DNA from: Nitrobacteraceae bacterium AZCC 1564
GTDB taxonomy: Bacteria; Pseudomonadota; Alphaproteobacteria; Rhizobiales; Xanthobacteraceae
Assembly (NCBI GenBank): GCA_036924835.1
Contig: JBAGRR010000001.1
Location: 806,001-870,000, forward strand
Length of the DNA: 64,000 nucleotides
Direction: 5' to 3'
Part shown: positions 18,106 to 27,172 of the stretch, piece by piece
Position numbering within the stretch: position 1 is the stretch's first letter
Layout of the letters: each line of letters begins with the position of its first letter
Position numbers and translations under genes: made by a program
Notes under the pieces: model-generated
The model's database searches: none
What the model was told of the DNA's origin: nothing
The model's input: only the letters and a program-made list of their open reading frames with translations

Positions 18106-18744
18106 CTAAAGCGCTTCAGGTGGAAGGATGGGCGAGCGCTGGCTCGCGATCGCCAACTCCACCTGATCAAGACGGTCCTGCCCCCAAAAGGGTTCTCCAC
18201 GATAAAAATAGAACGGCGCCCCGAACAACTGCCGATCAACAGCTTCACGAGTGAGCTCAGCTTCCTGCGCTAAGAAGCGGGGGTCAGAGGCTCGGGCCAA
18301 AAGGTCCTTTCCATTCAAGCCGTTCGTATCGGCCAAACGAACGAGCGTCGTCGGATCCTCTACGTTGAGTTCATCGGCCCACACCGCCTTTAGCCCAGCA
18401 TGCGCGAACGCGGTAACATCGAAGCCTTGTTCGACTGCAGCTAGTAGCATGCGGTGTCCAAGCGACGGATTAGCCGGATAGTACTTTGGCCAGGTCACCA
18501 ACGGAATGTTGCGTATGGCTTTCCATCGCTCCATTTCAACGAGGCGATAGGCTTGGCGCTGCGGCGGACGTTGGCGCACAGGCTTGCCGCCGCCGGCCGC
18601 AAAGATTGCCATAAGATCTATCGGCTTAAATTCGACGTGCACACCGTGACGCTTCACGATGTCCTGAAAAACGAGACTGCCGATATAGGACCAGAGCGAA
18701 ATAAAGCTGAAGTAGTATTCGATTCTGGGACGATCTGCCGTCAT
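18106..18744 (-). CDS. 2-hydroxychromene-2-carboxylate isomerase-like (DsbA/kappa GST) protein
   Basis: A 212-residue protein of the HCCA isomerase family within the DsbA thioredoxin superfamily. It begins IEYYFSFISLWSYIG, where the usual family pattern is FDFxSPYSYL with a catalytic Ser near residue 16, then shows KPIDLMAIFAAGG, and ends GAPFYFYRGEPFWGQDRLDQVE, the conserved C-terminal substrate and glutathione-side motif (GVPTFVVxGExFWGxDRL). These enzymes isomerize aromatic breakdown products with glutathione. It lies just downstream of a livF gene and may belong to the same aromatic-acid or peptide uptake unit. Confidence 0.82.
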   Translation of the reverse strand: MTADRPRIEYYFSFISLWSYIGSLVFQDIVKRHGVHVEFKPIDLMAIFAAGGGKPVRQRPPQRQAYRLVEMERWKAIRNIPLVTWPKYYPANPSLGHRMLLAAVEQGFDVTAFAHAGLKAVWADELNVEDPTTLVRLADTNGLNGKDLLARASDPRFLAQEAELTREAVDRQLFGAPFYFYRGEPFWGQDRLDQVELAIASQRSPILPPEAL

Positions 18745-18770
18745 GTCACCTCTCTCATTCCTTGCAGGAC

Positions 18771-19487
18771 CTATAGTCCCAAATACGCAGCCCGAATGGC
18801 GGGATCGTTTGCAATCTCGTCGGCCTTTCCGTCTCGCACCGTACGTCCTTGATCGACGATGTACGCATAGTTGGCGAATTCGAGCGCAGTCCCGACGTCC
18901 TGTTCGACAACCAGCAAGCTTGTACCTTCTTCATTGACCTTGCGTAAGGCGTCTATCAACTCATCGACTACCTTTGGCGCCAAACCGAGTGACAATTCAT
19001 CAATCAGAAGAAGACGGGGCGCCGCCATCAAGCCGCGGCCGATGGCGCACATCTGTTGCTCTCCGCCGGAAAGTGTCGAAGCATCCTGACGTCTTCGCTC
19101 ACGAAGACGTGGAAATAAAGTGAAGACTCGCTCCATGTCGCGTGAAACGGCATCCCGGTCGATGCGAAGATAGGACCCAAGCATTAGATTGTCCCAAACG
19201 GAGAGCCCCGGAAACAGGCGGCGTCCCTCTGGCACGTGAACCAAACCTCGCCGCGCGAAGTCGAATGGCGAGCTTGCATGAACGGCCTCTCCCGCCAGCA
19301 TGATCTTGCCGCGTGCCGGCTGCAGCAAACCAGACAAGGCCCGCAGGATAGTGGTCTTTCCAGCTCCATTTGAACCAACAAGCGCGACGATCGAACCTTC
19401 GGCGACGGACAAATTGACTTCCCAGACCACGTGCACATCGCCGTAACTGACCGCCAGATCCGAGATTTCCAGCAAGGGTCTCGTCAT
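18771..19487 (-). CDS. livF: Branched-chain amino acid ABC transporter ATP-binding protein LivF (orphan copy)
   Basis: A 238-residue ATPase. Walker A (GSNGAGKTT) is near residue 40, the ABC signature (LSGGEQQM) near residue 139, and Walker B (LLLIDELSLGLAP) just after, so it is intact. It belongs to the high-affinity branched-chain amino acid or amide transporters. Its start overlaps the stop of a truncated livG by 4 bp. No matching permease or binding-protein genes are adjacent, so this copy may be a remnant of a lost transporter or may serve permeases encoded elsewhere. Confidence 0.87.
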   Translation of the reverse strand: MTRPLLEISDLAVSYGDVHVVWEVNLSVAEGSIVALVGSNGAGKTTILRALSGLLQPARGKIMLAGEAVHASSPFDFARRGLVHVPEGRRLFPGLSVWDNLMLGSYLRIDRDAVSRDMERVFTLFPRLRERRRQDASTLSGGEQQMCAIGRGLMAAPRLLLIDELSLGLAPKVVDELIDALRKVNEEGTSLLVVEQDVGTALEFANYAYIVDQGRTVRDGKADEIANDPAIRAAYLGL

Positions 19488-20065
19488 ATTCCCGCCCCCC
19501 TCTGGGCATCCGCATATCGGCGCCCGAGATAAGCCTCTATGACAGTTTCATCCCGCATGACCGCGTCGGGCGCGCCATCAGCAATGAGCCGCCCTTGATG
19601 CAGAACGGCTATTCGTGTGCAGGACTGCGACACGACCTTCATCAGGTGCTCAATCAACAGAACGGTGACACCACGCGCGGCAATTGTTGAGATCAATCGC
19701 AATGCGTCATCGATCTCCGATCCATTAAGGCCCGCATTCACTTCGTCGAGCAGCAGAAGCTTTGGTCGGACAGCAAGCCTTTTGGCCAACTCAAGCCGCT
19801 TACGCCCGGCAAGCGACAACGAACTCGCAACCTTATCCGCCTCCCGTGCAAGGCCGCAAAACACCAGGTGTTCATCGGCAACGGCTGCAGCATCTGCCTT
19901 CGAGCGTCTACCTCCAGCGAACATCGCCGCTGCCGCCACGTTCTCTCGAGCAGTCATGCGGGGAAAAGGCTGCACAATCTGAAACGTTTGAGCAATGCCT
20001 TCGCGCGCAACGAGATCCGGACGAAGGCCATCAATACGGCTCGCCCCAAACTGGTGGTGGAAGAA
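19484..20065 (-). pseudogene. livG: Truncated livG (ABC ATPase lacking Walker A)
   Basis: The frame from the GTG at 19975 encodes the C-terminal part of a LivG-type ATPase, with the degenerate signature SLAGRKRLELAKRLAV and the Walker B LLLLDEVNAGLNG. The frame is open upstream to a TAA at 20066 and reads LRPDLVAREGIAQTFQIVQPFP, normal LivG sequence, but the N-terminal region with Walker A is missing and is replaced by unrelated bases. The gene is therefore broken at about 20040, where a rearrangement joined it to the region in front of the monooxygenase. A complete livG lies at 24648-25406. Confidence 0.8.
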
Positions 20066-20211
20066 TTAATCTTCAGAACGATCAGCCGCGTTACCATCGA
20101 ACAGTGGGGCCAGCAACGCTCGTAGAATTGCCAGATACGAGGCGAGGTATTCCTCTTGTCCTCCTAACATTTGCGTTCTAGATCGGGCTCTTCAGTCATA
20201 AGGACCCGCGA

Positions 20212-21579
20212 ATGACCGCAACCCGCGAACTGCGTTTCAACGCCTTCAACATGACCGCGCCTGGACATAACTGGGCTGGCCTATGGTCACATCCGCGCGA
20301 CAGATCGATTGACTACAACTCACTGGATTACTGGATAGAGTTTGCGAAAACAGCCGAACGCGGCTTGTTTGATGGAATCTTTCTCGCCGACGTCTTCGGC
20401 GTTTATGACGTCTTCGGCAATAGTCCGGATACGGCTATAAAACACGGCGTCCAGATTCCGAATGCCGATCCTACACTCTTTGTCTCTGCGATGGCACTTG
20501 TCACGGAACATCTCGGCTTTGGCATCACCTCAAATCTGACGCTGGATCATCCGTATCATTTTGCGCGCCGTTTTTCGACGCTCGACCATCTGACACGAGG
20601 TCGGATTGGATGGAACATTGTGACCGGCTATCTCGAAAGCGGTGCACGTGGAATGGGCTTCGATGCCAGCCGCGCACACGATGATCGCTATGATGTAGCC
20701 GAAGATTTTCTGGAAGCGACCTACAAGCTCTGGGAAGGCAGTTGGGCAGAGAACGCGGTCCTCCGCGATCGTGCCAGGGGCATCTTCACCGATCCGGCCA
20801 AGGTCCGCGCGGTTCATCACAACGGTCCGCATTACCGAGTGAGTGGCATCCATCTCTCCGAACCGTCACCGCAACGCACGCCTCTGCTCTACCAGGCCGG
20901 CGCGTCCAAACGGGGACGTGCCTTTGCCGCCAAACACGCGGAAGCGATTTTTCTCAACGGCCAGACCAAGCCGATGCTGGCGGAAACGGTCCATGCGATC
21001 CGGACCGCAACGAAGAACTTTGGCCGCTCTCCCTATGACATCCGGCTATTTGCCGGGCTCAACGTCATTGTCGCGCCGACGAGTAACGAAGCGAAAGATC
21101 TCCACGAGGAATACAGCCGCTATGTCGATCAGCGAGGACAGTTAGCGCTGCTCTCCGGCTGGACTGGAATCGATTTCTCTCGTTTCGAACCCGATCAAGC
21201 CCTGCAATATGTCGAGAGCAACGCCATCCAGTCGATGGTGGAAAACCTGACCAAGCGCAGCGACACGCCAATGCGGATTGGCGATCTCGCCTCGCTGAGC
21301 CCCGCCGGTGCGCGCGCGCCGTTCGTGGTCGGTTCACCTCAGGATGTTGCTGACGAATTGGCCGACTGGGCGCGCCAGACCGATATCGACGGTTTCAATC
21401 TCGTCCGACTGGTCGCGCCGGAATCGCTCGCCGCATTCGTTGACCTCGTGGTCCCCGAGCTCCAGTCCCGCGGACTTTACAAGACGGCATATCGCGAAGG
21501 GACACTGCGCGAAAAGCTTTTTCCGAATGGCAACGCGCTACTGCCGACAAGCCATCCGGCGGCGCAATTCCGGCAGTGA
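20212..21579 (+). CDS. FMN-dependent flavin monooxygenase (NtaA/SnaA/DszA family)
   Basis: A 455-residue two-component flavin monooxygenase of the bacterial luciferase superfamily. It starts with the family pattern LRFNAFNMTAPGHNWAGLWSHP, then has YWIEFAKTAERGLFDGIFLAD, then the central GRIGWNIVTGYLESGARGMG, all typical of NtaA and DszA. Such enzymes use reduced flavin from a separate reductase to oxidize C-N or C-S bonds in nitrilotriacetate, dibenzothiophene or sulfonates. No reductase gene is next to it. It is divergent from the broken liv remnant and convergent with the complete liv operon, which may import its substrate. Confidence 0.88.
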   Translation: MTATRELRFNAFNMTAPGHNWAGLWSHPRDRSIDYNSLDYWIEFAKTAERGLFDGIFLADVFGVYDVFGNSPDTAIKHGVQIPNADPTLFVSAMALVTEHLGFGITSNLTLDHPYHFARRFSTLDHLTRGRIGWNIVTGYLESGARGMGFDASRAHDDRYDVAEDFLEATYKLWEGSWAENAVLRDRARGIFTDPAKVRAVHHNGPHYRVSGIHLSEPSPQRTPLLYQAGASKRGRAFAAKHAEAIFLNGQTKPMLAETVHAIRTATKNFGRSPYDIRLFAGLNVIVAPTSNEAKDLHEEYSRYVDQRGQLALLSGWTGIDFSRFEPDQALQYVESNAIQSMVENLTKRSDTPMRIGDLASLSPAGARAPFVVGSPQDVADELADWARQTDIDGFNLVRLVAPESLAAFVDLVVPELQSRGLYKTAYREGTLREKLFPNGNALLPTSHPAAQFRQ

Positions 21580-21606
21580 ACTTGCGCCGTCGGGTGCATG
21601 GAGTGT

Positions 21607-22131
21607 CTATACGTCGACCTCGACTTGCAACACGTCATTGAAGCGGTTGAACGCGCCGCACAGGGCAATGCGCCAGGTCAGTTCGACAATCTGCGCTTCG
21701 CTGAAATGCGCCCGCAGCCGCTCGAACATGGCGTCGCGGATACGGTGCCAATTGCTGGTAACGGCGATGGAATATTCGACAACCAGCCGATCGATCTCAG
21801 TGAGCTCCGGATGCTTCTCCCAGTCGAGCAATTGGGCGGCTCCTTCGGGTGTAATGCCTTCCACCGCCAGCTTCGGTGCATGCTGAGCGACGCAGAACTC
21901 GCACTGATTGACCAACGACACCGCAACGATTGCAAGTTCGAGATACCGCTTTGGAAGCACCGCATCGTCGGCAAGCTGGGTCAGAAGGCGCCATGTATGC
22001 TCGAAGATGGGTACCCGGTTGGCCATCGCACCGGCCTGCCCTTCGAACGGACCATAAACAGTCATGCGATCCCACAGCGGCCTGAGGTGTTCCGGCAAGT
22101 CATCTCGGCGACGAAGGGTTACGCGGGCCAT
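21607..22131 (-). CDS. AhpD-like carboxymuconolactone decarboxylase family protein
   Basis: A 174-residue protein of the AhpD/CMD superfamily. The redox motif is NQCEFCVAQH with Cys77, Cys80 and His84, the arrangement used by AhpD for peroxide reduction. It starts 17 bp after the livM stop on the same strand and is probably the last gene of that operon. It may handle oxidative damage or a reactive intermediate from the imported substrate. CMD-type decarboxylase activity is less likely because the CxxC motif is present. Confidence 0.8.
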   Translation of the reverse strand: MARVTLRRRDDLPEHLRPLWDRMTVYGPFEGQAGAMANRVPIFEHTWRLLTQLADDAVLPKRYLELAIVAVSLVNQCEFCVAQHAPKLAVEGITPEGAAQLLDWEKHPELTEIDRLVVEYSIAVTSNWHRIRDAMFERLRAHFSEAQIVELTWRIALCGAFNRFNDVLQVEVDV

Positions 22132-22148
22132 ATCAAAACTCCAACTTG

Positions 22149-23063
22149 TTAGAAACGAGAAGACGTCTTATTCGCGAGCACCGAGCGCGGCTCGCGGCCA
22201 AAGCCATCCGGCTTGAAGATCAGCAGCGCGACCAATCCAACGCCTACAACGAACAGACGGATCGCAGCGAGTTCGGACGCGCCAAGCCCGGGAACGATGT
22301 CGACTAGGAAGCGACTGCCCTCGAGAAGCAAGATCAGTGTGAAGGCGCTGACAAGTACACCGCGGTTACTGCCTCGCCCGCCCACTACGACTGCCATGAA
22401 CGCATAGGCGGTGATGATCGGACCAAACTGAGTGGGATCGATATAGGTGTAATAGAAAGCATGCAAGCTGCCCGCGAGGCCAAGAATGGCTCCGCCAATT
22501 GCGAAGATGCGTACCCGGACACCAAGCACTGACTTGCCAAGCGCCTCCACCACCCCGGGATCGTCGCGCGTGGCACGTACCAGACGGCCGAATGGCGACC
22601 GCGCAATCCCCTCCAAAGCCACATACACGAACAGCACAAGGGCCAACGCGATCGCCAGAAAGCCGAAATCGCCAGAGCCGTGTGGCCACAGATCCTGAAA
22701 CGGTCGCCCGATGCCTCTGACGCCGAGCATCCCTTGCGTTAGCCAGGCCTCATAGCTGATCACAAGGCGCAGGCACTCGGCGAAACCTAACGTGACGATC
22801 GCAAGATAATCCTCTGACAGGCGCACCGAAATTAGCGCGCTTGCGGCGCTCACGAGGGCGACGCCAGCCATCGCCAAAGCCAGCGAGATCAGCGGCGGCA
22901 CTCCTTGGACGGTCAGGAGGCCGGCGATATAGGCGCCTAGCATGTAGAAGCCGAACAGGCCGAAATTGACTAGCCCGCCCATGCCCCATTGCAGATTGAG
23001 CGCGAGCCCGGCCAGCGCCGCGATCGCAACAACCGTGAGCGTGGCGATCAGATAAACTGTCAT
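22149..23063 (-). CDS. livM: Branched-chain amino acid ABC transporter permease LivM
   Basis: A 304-residue inner-membrane permease with about eight to ten hydrophobic segments. It starts MTVYLIATLTVVAIAALAGLALNLQWGMGGLVNFG, the family N-terminus, and has the characteristic LSEDYLAIVTLGFAE and SPFGRLVRATRDDPGVVEALGK (EAA-like loop for ATPase contact). The ATG at 23063 overlaps the livH stop (ATGA); an upstream extension would run into livH. Substrates of this family include amino acids, amides and urea. Confidence 0.92.
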   Translation of the reverse strand: MTVYLIATLTVVAIAALAGLALNLQWGMGGLVNFGLFGFYMLGAYIAGLLTVQGVPPLISLALAMAGVALVSAASALISVRLSEDYLAIVTLGFAECLRLVISYEAWLTQGMLGVRGIGRPFQDLWPHGSGDFGFLAIALALVLFVYVALEGIARSPFGRLVRATRDDPGVVEALGKSVLGVRVRIFAIGGAILGLAGSLHAFYYTYIDPTQFGPIITAYAFMAVVVGGRGSNRGVLVSAFTLILLLEGSRFLVDIVPGLGASELAAIRLFVVGVGLVALLIFKPDGFGREPRSVLANKTSSRF

Positions 23064-23920
23064 TTGGTTACCCAGCGTGTTCCGAACAGCCCCCAGGGCC
23101 GAACCAGCAACAGCGATGCCATCACAAGGAACGTCACGATCATCCGGTAATGCACCGGCATGATGAGAGTTGCCAGCTCCTCGGCGATCCCGAGGGTGAG
23201 CGCACCAGCGACCGCCGCCATGGGACTGGCGATGCCGCCGAGGATTGCGGCTGTGAATACGGGCAAGAGGTATGTCCACCCCATCTGGGGTTCGACGTTT
23301 GCATCGAGCCCAACGAGCACGCCGGATAACGTGACCAACGTCCCGGAGATCAGCCACACACACGCAACAACGCGCGAGCGGCTGATCCCGCGCGTTGCAG
23401 CAAGATCAGGGTTGTCGGCAACCGCACGCATCATGCGGCCCAATCGTGTGAAGCTGAACATGATCCACACCGCCGCAAGCGCCGCAATCACGGTAATCAG
23501 GATGGCGAGCTGCTCGTGATTGATGCGGATGTCACCCAGACGGATCGGTCGAGCAACGGCAACGTCATACGCTCGTGGTGAATTGCCGGCGAAGAAGCGG
23601 ATGGCATTTTCCAGCGCAATGGCAACGCCCATGGAAGCGACAAGCAGCGTGACGCCAGAACGATCGCGCAACGGACGATAAGCGAGCCAATCGATGACAC
23701 CAGACAAGGCGGCGAATAGCACTGCCCCCGCAGCGGCCGCGAGCCAAAGCGGCATGCCCAGCACGACATTCCCGGCATAGACGAGATAGGCACCGCAGGT
23801 GAGATATGAGCCAATCGCGTAATTTGGAAAGCGCAGCACGCTGAATGTGAGCGACAACGCCAAAGCTGGAAGCGCAAGCAAGAGGCCACCGACAATACCG
23901 TTGACGAGAAGCTGTCCCAT
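23060..23920 (-). CDS. livH: Branched-chain amino acid ABC transporter permease LivH
   Basis: A 286-residue permease with about eight membrane segments. The N-terminus (GIVGGLLLALPALALSLTFSVLRFPNYAIG) is typical of LivH, and the loop RLGRMMRAVADNPDLAATRGIS contacts the ATPases. It overlaps livF by one base and livM by four, so the genes are translated together. It forms the membrane pore with LivM. Confidence 0.92.
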   Translation of the reverse strand: MGQLLVNGIVGGLLLALPALALSLTFSVLRFPNYAIGSYLTCGAYLVYAGNVVLGMPLWLAAAAGAVLFAALSGVIDWLAYRPLRDRSGVTLLVASMGVAIALENAIRFFAGNSPRAYDVAVARPIRLGDIRINHEQLAILITVIAALAAVWIMFSFTRLGRMMRAVADNPDLAATRGISRSRVVACVWLISGTLVTLSGVLVGLDANVEPQMGWTYLLPVFTAAILGGIASPMAAVAGALTLGIAEELATLIMPVHYRMIVTFLVMASLLLVRPWGLFGTRWVTK

Positions 23921-24651
23921 TACGCCTCTCCGAGATACAATCGGCGAATGTCGGGATCGGAGAGCACCGTTGCGGCCGGCGCGGCCAGACGAACCCGGCC
24001 ATTGACCAGTACAATCCCCTGATCCGCCGCACCGAGACCGAGCTGCGTGTTCTGCTCTACAATCAGCAGCGTGACGCCGGAGGCCGCCACGCGACGGATC
24101 ACCTCGAACAGAATCTCGGCGTTGCGCGGCGAAAGTCCAGCTGACGGCTCATCGAGCGCCAGCACCGATGGCTTCGGCATCAAGGCTGCGGCCATCGCCA
24201 CCATCTGCCGCTGTCCGCCACTCAGATGTCCCGCTGCGGTGCGTAGCTTGATGCGGATTTCCGGAAATAACTCAAGCACTGCTTCCAGCCGCTCTCCGAA
24301 CCTCGGTCCTGCCGATGATGCGACGAACTCATAACCCACGCGGAGATTTTCCAGCACTGTCATATTACGGAAGACGTTGGCCTCCTGCGGCACGTAGGCG
24401 AGACCACGCGCCGCACGTGCGGGCGCCGCAAGTGACGTAACGTCAGCTGTGCCGAGCGATATCTCTCCGGAAAAGGGTCGCAACAAGCCGACTGCGACCT
24501 TCATCAAGGTTGATTTGCCTGAACCATTGGGGCCGACCACGACGAGCGTCTCGCCGGTTCGCAGCGAGAAGCTGACGCCGTGCAAGATCGGCTGGCCGCC
24601 ATAACCGGCAACCACCTCGCGTAATTCAAGTCCTGTCGCGCGAGTGATCAT
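23920..24651 (-). CDS. livF: Branched-chain amino acid ABC transporter ATP-binding protein LivF
   Basis: A 243-residue ATPase with Walker A GPNGSGKST near residue 38, signature LSGGQRQM near 142, and Walker B VLALDEPSAGLSPR. The sequence VGPNGSGKSTLMKVAVGLL and LAYVPQEANVFRNMTVLENLRVGYE fits LivF. It overlaps livG by 4 bp (ATGA) and livH by 1 bp. It hydrolyses ATP to drive transport. Confidence 0.93.
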   Translation of the reverse strand: MITRATGLELREVVAGYGGQPILHGVSFSLRTGETLVVVGPNGSGKSTLMKVAVGLLRPFSGEISLGTADVTSLAAPARAARGLAYVPQEANVFRNMTVLENLRVGYEFVASSAGPRFGERLEAVLELFPEIRIKLRTAAGHLSGGQRQMVAMAAALMPKPSVLALDEPSAGLSPRNAEILFEVIRRVAASGVTLLIVEQNTQLGLGAADQGIVLVNGRVRLAAPAATVLSDPDIRRLYLGEA

Positions 24652-25406
24652 GGCTGCGCTCCCAGATAGGCCGACGCCACTTGCGCGTTGGTAATCACCT
24701 CGTCAAAGCGGCCTTCGGTCAATACCTGCCCCTCGGCGAGAACATAGACGTGGTCGCACAGAGCACGAACCATGCCCATATTGTGCTCCACCAACCCAAA
24801 AGTGGTCCCCTCCTGACGGAGTACCTGCACAAATTCCACGATCTCGCTGATACGGGTCGGGTTCACGCCCGCGCTCGGCTCGTCCATCAATACGATTTGA
24901 GGGTCAAGCATCAGGGCACGGCAGATTTCGAGAAGCTTCTTCTGACCACCCGACAAGGTGCTGGCCGGTGCGTCCGCAAGCTTCCAGAGATCGACACGCT
25001 GTAACAGGGCGCGCGCCTTTTCCACCGCGGCGCCCTCGTCATCGCGTACAGCGCGCCAGGACATCAATAAAGATGTCAGGCGCTCACCGGGTGCATGTGG
25101 CCTGGCGACGAGGATGTTTTCGAGAACTGTGAGACTTGAGAGTTCGCGCGACAATTGGAAAGTACGCGCCAAGCCCCGCCTGGCACGCCAGACCGGACCA
25201 TGCTGCGTCACCACCTCACCAGCCAACCGCACTTCGCCGCCGACCGGTCGCACTGCCCCGGCCAGAACGCCAAACAGCGTGGACTTCCCAGCGCCATTCG
25301 GGCCAATCAGCCCTGTGACAGCACCGGCAGCAAGCCGCACGGACGCCTGATCCAGCGCCGTGAAGCCCCCCTCGTACACCACACTGACATTCTCGGCCTC
25401 AAGCAT
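24648..25406 (-). CDS. livG: Branched-chain amino acid ABC transporter ATP-binding protein LivG
   Basis: A 252-residue ATPase with Walker A GPNGAGKST near residue 38, the LivG-typical RRGLARTFQLSRELSSLTVLEN, the signature LSGGQKKLLEI, and Walker B IVLMDEPSAGVNP. The ATG at 25406 is used; a GTG at 25424 would overlap livK by 14 bp. It pairs with LivF in this operon and is complete, unlike the truncated livG at 19484-20065. Confidence 0.93.
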   Translation of the reverse strand: MLEAENVSVVYEGGFTALDQASVRLAAGAVTGLIGPNGAGKSTLFGVLAGAVRPVGGEVRLAGEVVTQHGPVWRARRGLARTFQLSRELSSLTVLENILVARPHAPGERLTSLLMSWRAVRDDEGAAVEKARALLQRVDLWKLADAPASTLSGGQKKLLEICRALMLDPQIVLMDEPSAGVNPTRISEIVEFVQVLRQEGTTFGLVEHNMGMVRALCDHVYVLAEGQVLTEGRFDEVITNAQVASAYLGAQP

Positions 25407-25410
25407 CGAC

Positions 25411-26634
25411 TCAGCGGATCTCACCGATCAGTTTGCTGTTGCCCGATTTGATGACGAAATGTCCGTACGTCAAATTCGTTTGATCACCATTCTTTGCAAA
25501 GCGAAAGTCCGAGGCTGCGCCGGCATAGCGAAACGGCTTGCCCTCCCGCAATGCCTTCAGCGCCTCTACAGGGTCGCCAAGCGAGGGTGCATCGTTGTTC
25601 ACAAGTGAAGGAAACTCGCCGCCGAACCGCGTGGCCTCGGTGCTCTTGGCTTTTTCGATGGCGAGAGCAGTGAGCACAATCTGGTCGAACACCTGCGCAC
25701 CGAAAGTCATGATGGTGCCTTCTGGTTTGCCGATCTCCTTCAAGTAGCGGCTATAGGCAACAGACTTACCAACCGGAACTTGCTGTGTGTACTGCACACC
25801 CTCGGCGACATTCGCGCCAACATTCTTGACGAACTGGCCGTTGCTGCCGGCGGCATTGCCGAACGCATAGATCGTGCTTTCATAACCCGAGCGGAAGGCC
25901 TCCTTAGCTATGGCGCTGAGCTCATTAATATATGCAGCAACGAAGACCGCATCTGGCTTTTTGGCAAAGATCCGCTCTACCTCTGTGCGATAGGAGGGCT
26001 GCCCAGCATTGAAGCTGACCTCATCAAGCACCTTACCGCCCGCCTCCGTGAAGCTCTTGCGGAACGGCTGAATGGTGCTCTGCGTAAACGGCGTCTGCAG
26101 CACCAAGATAGATGTGGTCTTGGCACCGCTGCTGGTCATCGCCTTACTGAACGCAACACCCCAGTCGCGACCATTGGTCTGAAAACGCCAAACGAGGTTG
26201 CGATTTTCACCGTCAGTAATCTCATCCGCTGAACCGACGGTGCTGAGCAGCACGCCCTTTTCCAGTGCAATCGGCTTAATCGCCAGCGCAACAGCGCTGC
26301 TCCACACACCACCTATTGAAACAACCTTATCGACATCGATCAGCTTGCGAGCCGCAGCAACGCCAGAAGTTGGCTGCGACTCGTCGTCCGCAACAACGAG
26401 TTCGAGGCGACGGCCAAGCACGCCGCCGGCATCGTTTATGATCTTCACCGCGGCGCGTGCGGCCTGTTCTTCTTCCTGCCCGTAGGGACCGCCTGTACCG
26501 GTGAGGGGCGCTAACAGGCCGATGCGGATCGAGGCTTCCTGTGCCTGCGCGAAAGACCCGCAGGCGAGGACAGCAGTCAGAGCCATCGACGCGAGAAGAA
26601 GGGAACGACGCGGAAAATATGAAGACACAATCAA
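25411..26634 (-). CDS. livK: Branched-chain amino acid ABC transporter substrate-binding protein
   Basis: A periplasmic binding protein of about 405 residues. A Sec signal peptide (about residues 1-31, with SLLLASMALTAVLACGSFAQAQ) precedes the mature domain, which opens IRIGLLAPLTGTGGPYG and has GRRLELVVADDESQPTSGV and ALEKGVLLSTVGSADEIT, typical of LivJ/LivK-type ANF receptor domains. The listed start is TTG at 26634; a GTG at 26628 with a nearby GGAG is equally good. As first gene it sets the specificity of the operon; substrate may be an amino acid, amide or aromatic acid. Confidence 0.9.
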   Translation of the reverse strand: MIVSSYFPRRSLLLASMALTAVLACGSFAQAQEASIRIGLLAPLTGTGGPYGQEEEQAARAAVKIINDAGGVLGRRLELVVADDESQPTSGVAAARKLIDVDKVVSIGGVWSSAVALAIKPIALEKGVLLSTVGSADEITDGENRNLVWRFQTNGRDWGVAFSKAMTSSGAKTTSILVLQTPFTQSTIQPFRKSFTEAGGKVLDEVSFNAGQPSYRTEVERIFAKKPDAVFVAAYINELSAIAKEAFRSGYESTIYAFGNAAGSNGQFVKNVGANVAEGVQYTQQVPVGKSVAYSRYLKEIGKPEGTIMTFGAQVFDQIVLTALAIEKAKSTEATRFGGEFPSLVNNDAPSLGDPVEALKALREGKPFRYAGAASDFRFAKNGDQTNLTYGHFVIKSGNSKLIGEIR

Positions 26635-27047
26635 CTCCGAGATCTATCGCGTCGGCCCAAGCGAGATCGCGGCGCGTGCAACATCCGTGCATGGCGTGTA
26701 GCGAGCCGTCGTCGTTGTCAACGGATCAACAAAAAGAAGAACATTTTCACCGTAACGCCTGAGATGGAGGGAAAGATTGCTGACCATCGACCGTCGATAG
26801 AAATCTTATTCCTTGAGCGCCGCTCGGTGCAAAGTGTGTAGCCGCGGGTCCCCAAGCTCAAACGGGCTCTCGCGAACCTATGAAAATCAGCAAGTCGTCG
26901 CGGCCAACGAGACCTGTATAACCACGTATGATGTTAAATCACAGGTTGCATAAATAGCCCATGCAGCCGAATGTGGTGTGGACCAAGAGAAGTCAGCGGA
27001 CTGGCTCGCGAGGCAATCTATTGATTTTTCGGGGAAATTTTCGAAGC
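26635..27047. other. Intergenic region upstream of livK, up to the island edge
   Basis: About 410 bp. It should hold the promoter of the minus-strand liv operon. I see no tRNA, no convincing gene and no clear operator. The chromosome-island junction lies at its right edge. Confidence 0.35.
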
Positions 27048-27067
27048 TGGCTGGGGAACCTGGATTC
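27048..27067. repeat. Left attachment site (copy of tRNA-Gln 3' end)
   Basis: TGGCTGGGGAACCTGGATTC is identical over 20 bp to 56193-56212, the 3' end of the tRNA-Gln gene. The match stops at both ends (27047 and 27068 differ), and no other tRNA sequence surrounds it here, as expected for the far att site of a tRNA-integrated element. Confidence 0.85.
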
Positions 27068-27172
27068 CCAGCCGCGTTTTGAGAAACCCGACAGAAACAG
27101 AGCGATTTTCACCACCATCCTAGCGACGGCCACCGCCGAGGTCCACCAGACGGATGCAGATAGTGGGGGAAA

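Noticed and set aside
23064..23363. Longer livM reading frame
   Set aside because: It lies within livH in another frame; the start at 23063 matches the family N-terminus.
27041..27070. A second tRNA gene at the left island edge
   Set aside because: Only the 20-bp 3' end is present; no acceptor partner, D-arm or anticodon arm surrounds it. It is an att site.
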